From the NCBI GenBank assembly GCA_024276935.1, contig JAJRWH010000013.1:24146-88145 (forward strand): a stretch of DNA of 64,000 nucleotides, given 5' to 3'. Source of the stretch: Deltaproteobacteria bacterium. GTDB taxonomy: Bacteria > Desulfobacterota > Desulfuromonadia > Desulfuromonadales > Geopsychrobacteraceae. The position numbers and the translations under genes are program-made. This document shows, in pieces, positions 57,969 through 64,000 of the stretch (position 1 is its first letter; each line of letters begins with the position of its first letter). A model generated the notes under the pieces. It had not been told where the DNA came from. It saw nothing but the letters and a program-made list of their open reading frames with translations, and did no database searches.

Positions 57969-58763
57969 TCAGGAAATCAAGCGGGCCAGATAATACGCGA
58001 GGGGAAAGGCAAACAGAAGACTATCGAGACGATCCAGAATGCCGCCGTGACCGGGGAAAATCCCCCCTGAATCCTTGACACCGCAGGCCCGTTTCAATAA
58101 GGATTCGAACAGATCACCAACCTGTCCGACTACACCAATCAAAACACCAACCAGAATGACATGTCCGGGACCAAAGGCTGGCAGAAAAAAGGCCGCAGCC
58201 ACCCAGACTCCCAGGCAGGAACCCACCAGTCCGCCCAAACCACCTTCAACACTCTTTTTCGGACTGACCGCAGGGTAAAGTTTGTGTTTACCACAGGTGA
58301 CACCGACAAAATACGCCGCACTGTCGCAAGCCATAACGGCAAACAGCACCAGAAAAACCCACCCCCGACCATCGGGCAGCTGCCTCAACAAAACCAGGTG
58401 TCCCAACAGCAGAGGAAGATAGATCAGCCCCAAAACCTGCCAGCCCAGCCTGAAGATCAACTGATCCAGCGGCCCCAGACTGAACAGGTACATTGCGGCA
58501 AGCAGCAACAGGGTAAAAACCAGAAACATGACCAGCAGATCAAAACGCTGCAAGTAAAGAGGAATGATCAGCAGACTCCCGGCAATTGCACCCAGGTACT
58601 GTTCGACAATCCGTTCTCCCAGCATCGCCATCCGGTTGAACTCGAGCAGTCCGACCAAAGAAACCCCGGCTGCGACCAGAGCAAAGATTCCCGATGTTGA
58701 ATAATAGAGAAAAGCCAGAAGCAGCGGTAAGGCAATCAGGGCTGTCAGGATACGTTGTTTGAT
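57969..58763 (-). CDS. cdsA: phosphatidate cytidylyltransferase, with an ATC codon at the expected start
   Basis: Makes CDP-diacylglycerol from phosphatidate and CTP. The family signature is clear near the C-terminus ([19 protein letters not shown]), with about eight membrane helices. The first usual start codon in frame (TTG at 58658) would remove the first helix. The frame stays open upstream and encodes a normal CdsA N-terminus, [18 protein letters not shown]. At the place where the start should be (58763-58761) the codon is ATC, seven bases after a strong AAGGAGAGG site. With that start the protein has 264 residues, normal for CdsA, and overlaps the uppS end by 19 bases. ATC initiation is rare; an ATG-to-ATC error is the alternative. 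Confidence 0.88.
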   Translation of the reverse strand: MKQRILTALIALPLLLAFLYYSTSGIFALVAAGVSLVGLLEFNRMAMLGERIVEQYLGAIAGSLLIIPLYLQRFDLLVMFLVFTLLLLAAMYLFSLGPLDQLIFRLGWQVLGLIYLPLLLGHLVLLRQLPDGRGWVFLVLFAVMACDSAAYFVGVTCGKHKLYPAVSPKKSVEGGLGGLVGSCLGVWVAAAFFLPAFGPGHVILVGVLIGVVGQVGDLFESLLKRACGVKDSGGIFPGHGGILDRLDSLLFAFPLAYYLARLIS

Positions 58764-59509
58764 AGGCCCTCTCCTTCTGCGGTCTGTTCCGCGGTCAACC
58801 CGAAACGACGGCGGCGTTGGCAGTAACTTTCCAGCGCCTGACGAAGTTCAACCGGCCCGAAATCGGGCCAATAGACATCAACAAAATAGAACTCGGCGTA
58901 AGCCAGCTGCCACAGCAGAAAATTACTGATCCGCAATTCACCACTGGTACGAATCAACAGGTCCGGATCGGGTAATCCTGCGGTATCAAGAGCCATTTCA
59001 AAATCTGCGGCACTGACCGCTTCTGGCGCCACTTCACCCGCAGCAACCTTTTGGGCAATCTTGCGAGCGGCGCGAACAATCTCGTCCCGACCACCATAGG
59101 AAAGGGCCAAAGTCAGAACCAGATGCTTGCCATTGGCAGTCTCCAGTTCTGCGCGTTGCAGGGCAGATCTGACCTCTTTCGAAAGGCGGCTGTGATCGCC
59201 AATAACCCGCAATCTGACGCCATCGTCCAGCATCCGCTGTCGCTGTGATGCCAGAAATTCCAGCAACAAGGACATCAACGTATCAACTTCGGACTGAGGA
59301 CGTCCCCAGTTTTCAGAACTGAAAGCAAACAGGGTCAGATACGAAATCTTCTGGCGGACACATTCATCAACGACATCGATAACGGTGCGTACACCTTGCT
59401 GGTGCCCGGCAACCCGTGGCAAGCCCCGTTGCTCGGCCCAACGCCCGTTACCATCCATGATGATGGCCAGGTGATCCAGTATTGGTGAAAAATCAGCGCT
59501 CTTTGACAT
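58745..59509 (-). CDS. uppS: undecaprenyl diphosphate synthase
   Basis: A 254-residue cis-prenyltransferase that builds the C55 lipid carrier for cell-wall synthesis. The signature AIIMDGNGRWAEQRG holds the catalytic Asp, and SSENWGRP and the C-terminal RTSGELRISNFLLWQLAYAE motif are present. It is the first gene of uppS-cdsA-dxr-rseP-tsaB. Its last 19 bases contain the ribosome site and start region of cdsA. Confidence 0.97.
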   Translation of the reverse strand: MSKSADFSPILDHLAIIMDGNGRWAEQRGLPRVAGHQQGVRTVIDVVDECVRQKISYLTLFAFSSENWGRPQSEVDTLMSLLLEFLASQRQRMLDDGVRLRVIGDHSRLSKEVRSALQRAELETANGKHLVLTLALSYGGRDEIVRAARKIAQKVAAGEVAPEAVSAADFEMALDTAGLPDPDLLIRTSGELRISNFLLWQLAYAEFYFVDVYWPDFGPVELRQALESYCQRRRRFGLTAEQTAEGEGLSNNVS

Positions 59510-59939
59510 CGTTTAATTATCAGTAACTGTCCGTGTTAAGCGACAGGAGACAGGCTTCCCCTTCAAAGGTGATAAAACTAGCATGGCTTGACAGGGTGTC
59601 GCAAGGATTTAGAATCCAGCTGATTAATCTGAAAACAGATCAGCACACAGGCATGCAACTCACACCCGAAACGGTAAATAAATATCTGGAATATCTTTAG
59701 TCCCGAAGGTGTAAGTGTGAGCACATTTTCACACTGTCACGCAGGATATTCTCCCGGAGAAGTGTCTACGGACCACGAGCCAAAAACAGCGCAAGTTTGT
59801 ATGTTTGCAATCCTGACCCTTGATGGGCAGATAAGATGCTACGATGATACTTCCGGCCTGTATATTTTGAAAATTAATGTAATATCAAGTTGTTACGCCG
59901 TTTAATGTGGTGCGAAAGTTGAGATATTGTCATGATGTA
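59510..59939. other. intergenic boundary between core genes and accessory region
   Basis: About 430 bases without a convincing gene. On the plus strand TTGACA (59588-59593), 16 bases and TAGAAT (59610-59615) make a good promoter. What it would transcribe is a 15-codon ORF (59653-59700, MQLTPETVNKYLEYL) or a longer frame at 59717-59905 that has no recognisable features. An AGTGTGA/TCACACT inverted repeat lies near 59715-59737. The stretch may carry remnants of lost genes or a small RNA. Confidence 0.35.
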
Positions 59940-61250
59940 CTATTCCAAAAACTTGCGATTACCTAGCTTTGTTTCCAAACCGTTGCCCCTGTTTGCATTG
60001 TAGCCATCAAATGCAAAGGGGTTTAAAAACTGCCTTGATCGCAACATATTCTGATCAATGGTGCTAAGCTCTGCTTCCTCGCAGACTTCGCCCCATCTTT
60101 GTTCGATTGTTTCAATTTGATTCTCGATAATTTCAACGGCTTCGTCCTCAGTGAGCAGGTAATTATGGGCCGCCTCGATGCAGGTCACGATCCGGCTTGA
60201 GCGATTCTCACCATATATCAGCATGCCCTGGGATGCCTCGTTGCCACTGCGATCCTGAGGGCAAATATCGTAGGCTGGCGTTAAAACCAGGGACTCACCA
60301 TCCCAGAAGGCAGCATGATTTCGTGCGTGATCATCTGTGTTGCCACAGAGAACATTGAAGGCCATCCGGGAAAAGAGTTCCCTGAGAGTTTCTTTGGGAT
60401 TGGCAAAGCGGTGCCGGATTATTTCTGTAAAAGTCTCATAGCTGGCATATCGTGCCATCATTTCATCGAGACCGAACAACGTCAGCGCAGAAATCATTAT
60501 CTTCCTGGTCCAGCCTGTATCTGCTTTTTCACGATCAAATCGCTCAATCAGCAGAACATCCTTGTTGGCAGCTTTGGCAAGACGAACAGGGGCCACATCC
60601 ATTCCCGCCATGTGAGCCAACCGCATGGCGACATATTCCGCTTTAACGACATTTCGCGTGTCGGTTGAGGATGAGAACTTTGCGATAAGTTTCCGATCAC
60701 CATCTTCAATCAATACCTTAGGCCTGGCCCCACCGATAGAACTCCCGTGGAGAAAAGCCCTGTCGAGTTCCGGAGTTAAGGGAACGCCCTTTTCTACACG
60801 CTCAGCTGCCTCCAGCAGCTCCTCCATCGAAGCATTCTTTGCCATCCTTGGGACATATTCAGATGGTGACAACTGAAAATCAAGGCCTCCAATTCGATCT
60901 GACCCAGAGAGGAGAAGGTAGTTTAATTCTTCTATCGTATCAGGATCGATATTCCTGCTGTTTTTCCCATGGATTTTATTGAGGATAACCCTCCGGCCCC
61001 ATGCGTCCGGAGCGGCATCTCTGATACATCCAGGGACCGTAAGGCCATTCAAAAGAGGAATATGTCCAGCCTGCAGGGGCAATTCAGCCGGGAACAGAGA
61101 AATGGCCTCCTCTCTTTCAAGAAAACTTCGCCCGTAGTTGAAAAGCAGCGAGCCATTGCTTGCTTCAAGCCTACCTGCAACAACCGGTTTCGTCGCACCA
61201 GGCAACCAGATCCAGACGAAAGCCTCTCTAGGTGCTGATTTAAAAGTCAT
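59940..61250 (-). CDS. hipA: HipA-family serine/threonine kinase toxin
   Basis: A 436-residue HipA-type toxin. The N-terminal Couple_hipA region runs to about residue 110. The kinase core has the phosphorylatable P-loop HGSSIGGARPK (residues 169-178), the catalytic loop GNTDDHARNH, and the metal motif TPAYDICP. HipA stops growth by phosphorylating glutamyl-tRNA synthetase in E. coli; other HipA proteins use other targets. The ATG at 61250 overlaps the hipB end by 11 bases and follows a GAGAGG site. It starts the accessory stretch of the window. Confidence 0.92.
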   Translation of the reverse strand: MTFKSAPREAFVWIWLPGATKPVVAGRLEASNGSLLFNYGRSFLEREEAISLFPAELPLQAGHIPLLNGLTVPGCIRDAAPDAWGRRVILNKIHGKNSRNIDPDTIEELNYLLLSGSDRIGGLDFQLSPSEYVPRMAKNASMEELLEAAERVEKGVPLTPELDRAFLHGSSIGGARPKVLIEDGDRKLIAKFSSSTDTRNVVKAEYVAMRLAHMAGMDVAPVRLAKAANKDVLLIERFDREKADTGWTRKIMISALTLFGLDEMMARYASYETFTEIIRHRFANPKETLRELFSRMAFNVLCGNTDDHARNHAAFWDGESLVLTPAYDICPQDRSGNEASQGMLIYGENRSSRIVTCIEAAHNYLLTEDEAVEIIENQIETIEQRWGEVCEEAELSTIDQNMLRSRQFLNPFAFDGYNANRGNGLETKLGNRKFLE

Positions 61251-61572
61251 CGGAGACAACCCTCTCCTTGGTGCGTATGCGTTTCGGCAGTAAAGCAAGT
61301 GTTTGCTTCGCCTGGTTCACTTGAGCAGCAACAGCGTTATGGTCTCCTTCAAACAAGGGGACTCCTACGAGCGATGCGACCTCGAAAACCAACCCCACAG
61401 AACAACCCAGATCGCCTAACTCAATCTTCTGGAGTGTCGCCCTGGAGATTCCGGCACGATCGGCAAGATTCTGCTCAGACCACTTACGCTGCTTGCGGTA
61501 GGTTTTGATCAGGACAGACAGACAGGTTACTGCTTCTTTTGTGTGTTTAGAATATACTCTGACGTTTGGCAT
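61240..61572 (-). CDS. hipB: HipB-like antitoxin, XRE-family repressor
   Basis: A 110-residue DNA-binding antitoxin. The helix-turn-helix is WSEQNLADRAGISRATLQKIELGD (about residues 30-55), followed by a C-terminal tail rich in basic residues. It should bind and silence HipA and repress the operon. The ATG at 61572 is chosen over a TTG at 61584. It lies beside an inverted-repeat operator (61584-61640) and overlaps hipA. Confidence 0.9.
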   Translation of the reverse strand: MPNVRVYSKHTKEAVTCLSVLIKTYRKQRKWSEQNLADRAGISRATLQKIELGDLGCSVGLVFEVASLVGVPLFEGDHNAVAAQVNQAKQTLALLPKRIRTKERVVSDDF

Positions 61573-61583
61573 GGCGCTGCCCA

Positions 61584-61640
61584 ATAACGACTATTATTAT
61601 AGGCTTTGTTTTGTCTTATGGCTACTTTAATAGTCATTAT
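61584..61640. promoter_or_regulatory. hipBA operator and promoter
   Basis: Two 13-base arms, ATAACGACTATTA (61584-61596) and TAATAGTCATTAT (61628-61640), are inverted repeats with one mismatch, 44 bases apart centre to centre. Between them lies TATAAT on the minus strand (61601-61596), the likely -10 box of hipBA. This is the layout expected for autoregulation by HipB dimers. Confidence 0.65.
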
Positions 61641-61688
61641 CCTGCTTTTTGGGAAAAAGTCAAGTCAGCTCTCATTTAAACGCGTTGC

Positions 61689-61730
61689 AAGGAAATATCA
61701 TACAGTTTTGTTTTTGTATGATATTTCCTT
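61689..61730. repeat. 16-bp perfect inverted repeat
   Basis: AAGGAAATATCATACA (61689-61704) and its exact complement (61715-61730) around a ten-base GTTTTGTTTT loop. It is AT-rich and has no T-run outside the stem. It lies between hipBA and the insertion element. It could be a weak terminator, an operator or a trace of an earlier insertion. Confidence 0.6.
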
Positions 61731-61798
61731 CCTTGGTGATCTTCCCGGTCTGCATATTCCAGCTGTAGCCAGGCCTTGGCGGCAAAATGGGAACGTCA

Positions 61799-61835
61799 GG
61801 GACCTTCTATATTGGCCCCGTCAAGAAAAATATTT
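61799..61835 (+). repeat. left inverted repeat of the insertion element
   Basis: Begins GGGACCTTCTATATTGGCCC, then CCGTC, AAGAAAAATATTT. It matches the right-end repeat at all but two positions. The first 21 bases can fold as a short hairpin. Confidence 0.75.
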
Positions 61836-62115
61836 TCAATTTGTAACTCAATAGGTTAGAGACATGGGCTGTTTTTTTACGCACTCCTCCCGCTGTTTTT
61901 TGATTCCGGCGTTTGTCTCACAACTTGGCGAACCTTGAGTTTGATCGTTACACGTATCCGGCATTCCCTGTCCGCAACGGGAGCAGGGTCGCCTCAGCAT
62001 TCCTTATCCAATCTTCAAGATTCCAGTGAGAGGCCCTTGTTTGTCCCGCCCGAGGTCATTGCCTCAACGTTGTTAATCGGGCTCTTCTCGCCGCTGACTA
62101 TTTCAGGATCTTTTT
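61836..62115 (-). other. non-coding 3' region of the element, candidate bridge RNA
   Basis: About 280 bases between the transposase stop and the left inverted repeat, with no gene. In IS1111-type elements the guide (bridge) RNA is known to lie on the side downstream of the transposase. This stretch is in that place and has the right length. I cannot define loops by eye, so this is positional inference only. Confidence 0.25.
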
Positions 62116-63361
62116 CTACCGCCTGAAGTAGTCAGAATCAAAGTGTTCGTTACGTTTCATCAGGGTCCAGGCGACAACCAGCATTTTAGCCACCAGCTTG
62201 ACCCTCATCTTCAGTTTGATCCCTCGCTCCAGCACCCGTCCCTTGATCAGACCGGTAAAATAGCTGCGTATATCTTCATCCTTGTAGCTGGCAATCTGGA
62301 CGGCCTGAACCAAAGCATAGCGCAAGCCAGCCTTGCCTTGCTTGGAGATAACCGGGATGGCGCTGCCGCTGGTTTTCCGCTACGTGACGCGCTCAGGTCG
62401 AGCCCTGCCAGACGAAGAATCTGCTTGCGACTGGTATAGCGGTGGGCGTCGCCGATAGCCGCCAGGGTCATCGCTGAGACGATCGGGCCAAAACCGGGGA
62501 TGCTCAATAGGTATGCATAGGCCGGGAATGTCTGCCCCACATCTTTGAGCTGTTTTTCCAGCTCACGTTTGATCTGCCGTACCTGACGTAATTGATCGAC
62601 CAGCATACGCCCCTCCCAGGCTGCTGAGTCCGGCAGGGCACGGCCAACTGAAACCTGACTTATCTCCCAGATGGTACGTAGCCGCTGCTCTTGGATTAGA
62701 TGGCGTTTTTCCATTTGAAATTGTTGGCGAAACTTTTCAAACGGCATAGCGGCAATCCGCGCCGGAGCAAAATCGAGTGCTATGATGTCGAGGATCAATC
62801 CGTCTTGCCCGCCCTGAGGCATCTGCTTGTCCAGTTCGGGGAAATATTGTGCCAACAGGGTGTTGCAAATCCGCATTTTCAGGGCATGTTCCTGTTTCTT
62901 CAGTTTGGCGCGATAGGCGAGCAGACTTCGTATTTCCCGCAGGCCATCACCTGCAAGATCATAGAACTGACACCGACCCTGGCCAACAAGATCAGCAATG
63001 TTCGCGGCATCCTTGGTGTCATTTTTATCCCAACGACCATCCAGCAAAGCTCGGTTGTTTTTTGTCGCAACATTGGAGACATAGACCACCTGCTCACCGT
63101 TTTGATCAGGTGTTCCGCTAGAGGTTTGTGATACGAAGCCGTCGGTTCAAGCCCGAAAACACTGGCGTGTAAATTGTGCTGAACCGAAAGATCCTGCGCC
63201 ATGGAGCGAAGCCTGTTAAAGCTTTGAATGCTGTTGTCAAAGACCAATTTTTTCCAGAGAGTTCTGCCGTTGGCAGTGCCGAAAAAAGCGTAATGTTTAT
63301 CCTTGGCGACATCCACCACAATAACAAGAATCGACTCCGATCCACGGATGGTGTTACGCAA
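62116..63361 (-). pseudogene. IS110/IS1111-type transposase with two frameshifts
   Basis: The transposase is read in three frames. The N-terminal part has the RuvC-like DEDD start (VVDVAKDKHYAFFG, then FGLEPTASYHKPLAEHLIK). The frame breaks at a run of four A (63100-63103) and continues as GEQVVYVSNVATKNNRALL to the transposase_20 region (LLSIPGFGPIVSAMTLAAIG). A second break at four A (62373-62376), after SASRSGK, moves to TSGSAIPVISKQGKAGLRYA and ends LMKRNEHFDSDYFRR. Each break needs one added base to restore the frame. The N-terminal start codon is unclear. Confidence 0.88.
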
Positions 63362-63390
63362 CTCTCTAAACTGCTGGATTTACAAAAGAT

Positions 63391-63427
63391 AAATATTTTT
63401 CTTGACGGGGACAATATAGAATGTCCC
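63391..63427 (-). repeat. right inverted repeat of the insertion element
   Basis: Read on the minus strand it is GGGACATTCTATATTGTCCC, then CCGTC, AAGAAAAATATTT. GGGGACA and TGTCCCC pair perfectly. The two bases that differ from the left end change together (A-T here, C-G there), keeping that pair in the stem. Confidence 0.75.
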
Positions 63428-63860
63428 CTAGCCTTTCCCCTGATTGCCTCCGATGGTGTAGGTCATGGTCGCGCCGACAAAATAGACCTGCCCGGTGCTG
63501 GTTTCACCACCGGCCACCGGCGAGAGGATAATCAACCAGTGCGCTTCACCACTGTTGTTACGCAGTACCGTACCGGTGCCGTCAACCCCGCCGATGCCGT
63601 CGAGGGACGAGGTCTTCATAAAGAAGATGTCGTTCCTGACGTTACCCGCCTCATCGACAATCGAGACATCGACGCGGATATTTTCCAGATCTTTGTCGGT
63701 CAGGTTGTTGTGCACCACCAGCCGGGTGTTCAAAAGCTACCCGCTCAAGGGTGAGTTCCTGAGCAATCTCAATCGATACCCGCGCACAGGCACTGTCCGC
63801 CGCGTGGGCGACTCCCCCAAACAGACAGAACAACATGGCAAATAAGGCCAATAACCTCAT
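63428..63860 (-). pseudogene. exported protein, frameshifted and truncated at the insertion
   Basis: The N-terminal part of a secreted or envelope protein. The ATG at 63860 (or 63863) follows GGGAG and starts a clear signal peptide (RLLALFAMLFCLFGGVAHAA). The mature part begins DSACARVSIEIAQELTLERVA. A run of four A at 63732-63735 (TTTT on this strand) breaks the frame. Removing one base joins it to LNTRLVVHNNLTDKDLENIRV, and the protein goes on to VYFVGATMTYTIGGN before stopping at the insertion end. The domain looks like one N-terminal beta-sandwich of larger surface proteins, so most of the gene is probably missing. Confidence 0.6.
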
Positions 63861-63910
63861 CATCACTCCCTCGCTTAAAATATCAACAAACAAAAACGAC
63901 AATCATTTTG

Positions 63911-63990
63911 GACACGGATAAAATCTGATCACACGGATCAAGCCTTAATTCAAAAACTCTTTTGATCATGATTTTAAATCCGTGTTCATC
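63911..63990. repeat. imperfect inverted repeat at the window end
   Basis: GGACACGGATAAAATC (about 63911-63926) is complementary, with small gaps, to GATTTTAAATCCGTGTTCATCC (about 63969-63990; written here in two parts: GATTTTAAATCC and GTGTTCATCC). Sequences like ATCCGTGTTCATCC occur as dispersed intergenic repeats in many genomes of this group. No gene is visible in the last 100 bases. Confidence 0.4.
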
Positions 63991-64000
63991 CATGTAATCC

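Larger units (their letters stand above)
61799..63427. mobile_element. IS110-family (IS1111-like) insertion element
   Basis: About 1.63 kb bounded by 37-base inverted repeats (61799-61835 and 63391-63427) and carrying a transposase with the IS110 DEDD and transposase_20 regions on the minus strand. Long terminal repeats are not usual for IS110 but subterminal ones are for IS1111, so the exact limits may lie inside or outside these repeats. The transposase has two frameshifts, so the copy is probably dead. The right end abuts a truncated coding gene. Confidence 0.7.

Noticed and set aside
59717..59905. A 62-codon frame starting with GTG
   Set aside because: A GAAGGTG lies upstream, but the protein has no domain, signal or conserved pattern. 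It is kept only as part of the intergenic note.
61606..61854. An 82-codon plus-strand frame beside hipB
   Set aside because: It reads through the 16-bp inverted repeat and the left insertion repeat. The apparent membrane start comes from AT-rich sequence.

Overview
The window looks like chromosomal DNA of a Gram-negative deltaproteobacterium close to Desulfuromonas, Pelobacter and Geobacter (Desulfuromonadales). This is inferred from gene order and protein style, not from a search. Supporting signs are the blocks pheA-tyrA-aroA-cmk-ispH-rpsA-sppA-ihfB, queA-tgt-yajC-secD-secF and uppS-cdsA-dxr-rseP-tsaB, a leucine T-box, a c-type haem motif in a periplasmic sensor domain and in a DsbC-like protein, and moderate GC content.

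Layout. 0-2 kb: a large TPR lipoprotein (minus). 2.0-6.3 kb: a plus-strand operon with a small membrane protein, an SLC5-transporter/STAC/GAF/PP2C-phosphatase fusion, a STAS anti-anti-sigma factor and an RsbW-like kinase. Together these form a complete partner-switching module with a transporter-like sensor. 6.3-8.7 kb: HAD phosphatase, lgt and an RluA-type pseudouridine synthase. 8.76-9.2 kb: 6S RNA with a near-consensus promoter, then a 28-bp perfect hairpin. 9.2-17.2 kb: the aromatic amino acid/rpsA/ihfB operon. 17.5-19.2 kb: an aminotransferase and a small unknown gene on the plus strand. 19.2-27.5 kb: recJ, a beta-helix protein, a TPR protein, secFD-yajC, tgt and queA. 27.9-32.1 kb: two plus-strand c-di-GMP genes, a haem-motif HD-GYP protein and a GGDEF protein with a changed signature. 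32.1-35.5 kb: an L,D-transpeptidase coupled to a pseudokinase. 35.6-41.3 kb: argC, rpsI, rplM, truA, an orphan EcfT, an Asd-like protein without its cysteine, and leuB. 41.5-42.3 kb: a frameshifted haem-motif DsbC-like gene. 42.4-54.1 kb: an LtaS/MdoB-like sulfatase, a lipid kinase, leuDCA behind a leucine T-box and a 33-codon upstream ORF, pssA-psd, and ilvCNB. 54.4-59.5 kb: a DUF465 protein, tsaB, rseP, dxr, cdsA and uppS.

From about 59.5 kb the window changes to accessory DNA: a hipBA toxin-antitoxin pair with an inverted-repeat operator, an IS110/IS1111-type element with a doubly frameshifted transposase bounded by 37-bp inverted repeats, and the truncated, frameshifted start of an exported protein.

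How the genes work together. Branched-chain amino acid synthesis (ilvBNC, leuA, leuCD, leuB) is nearly complete here but split over several transcription units. leuA has tRNA-Leu-sensing control and leuB has its own promoter. The envelope genes (lgt, secDF-yajC, uppS, cdsA, pssA, psd, rseP, L,D-transpeptidase, LtaS-like, TPR lipoprotein) cover lipoprotein, phospholipid, undecaprenyl and cell-wall functions. The strongest candidates for a new system are the transporter-coupled partner-switch operon and the pseudokinase/L,D-transpeptidase pair. The strongest single-site oddities are a cdsA whose expected start codon is ATC and the small ORF between the T-box and leuA.
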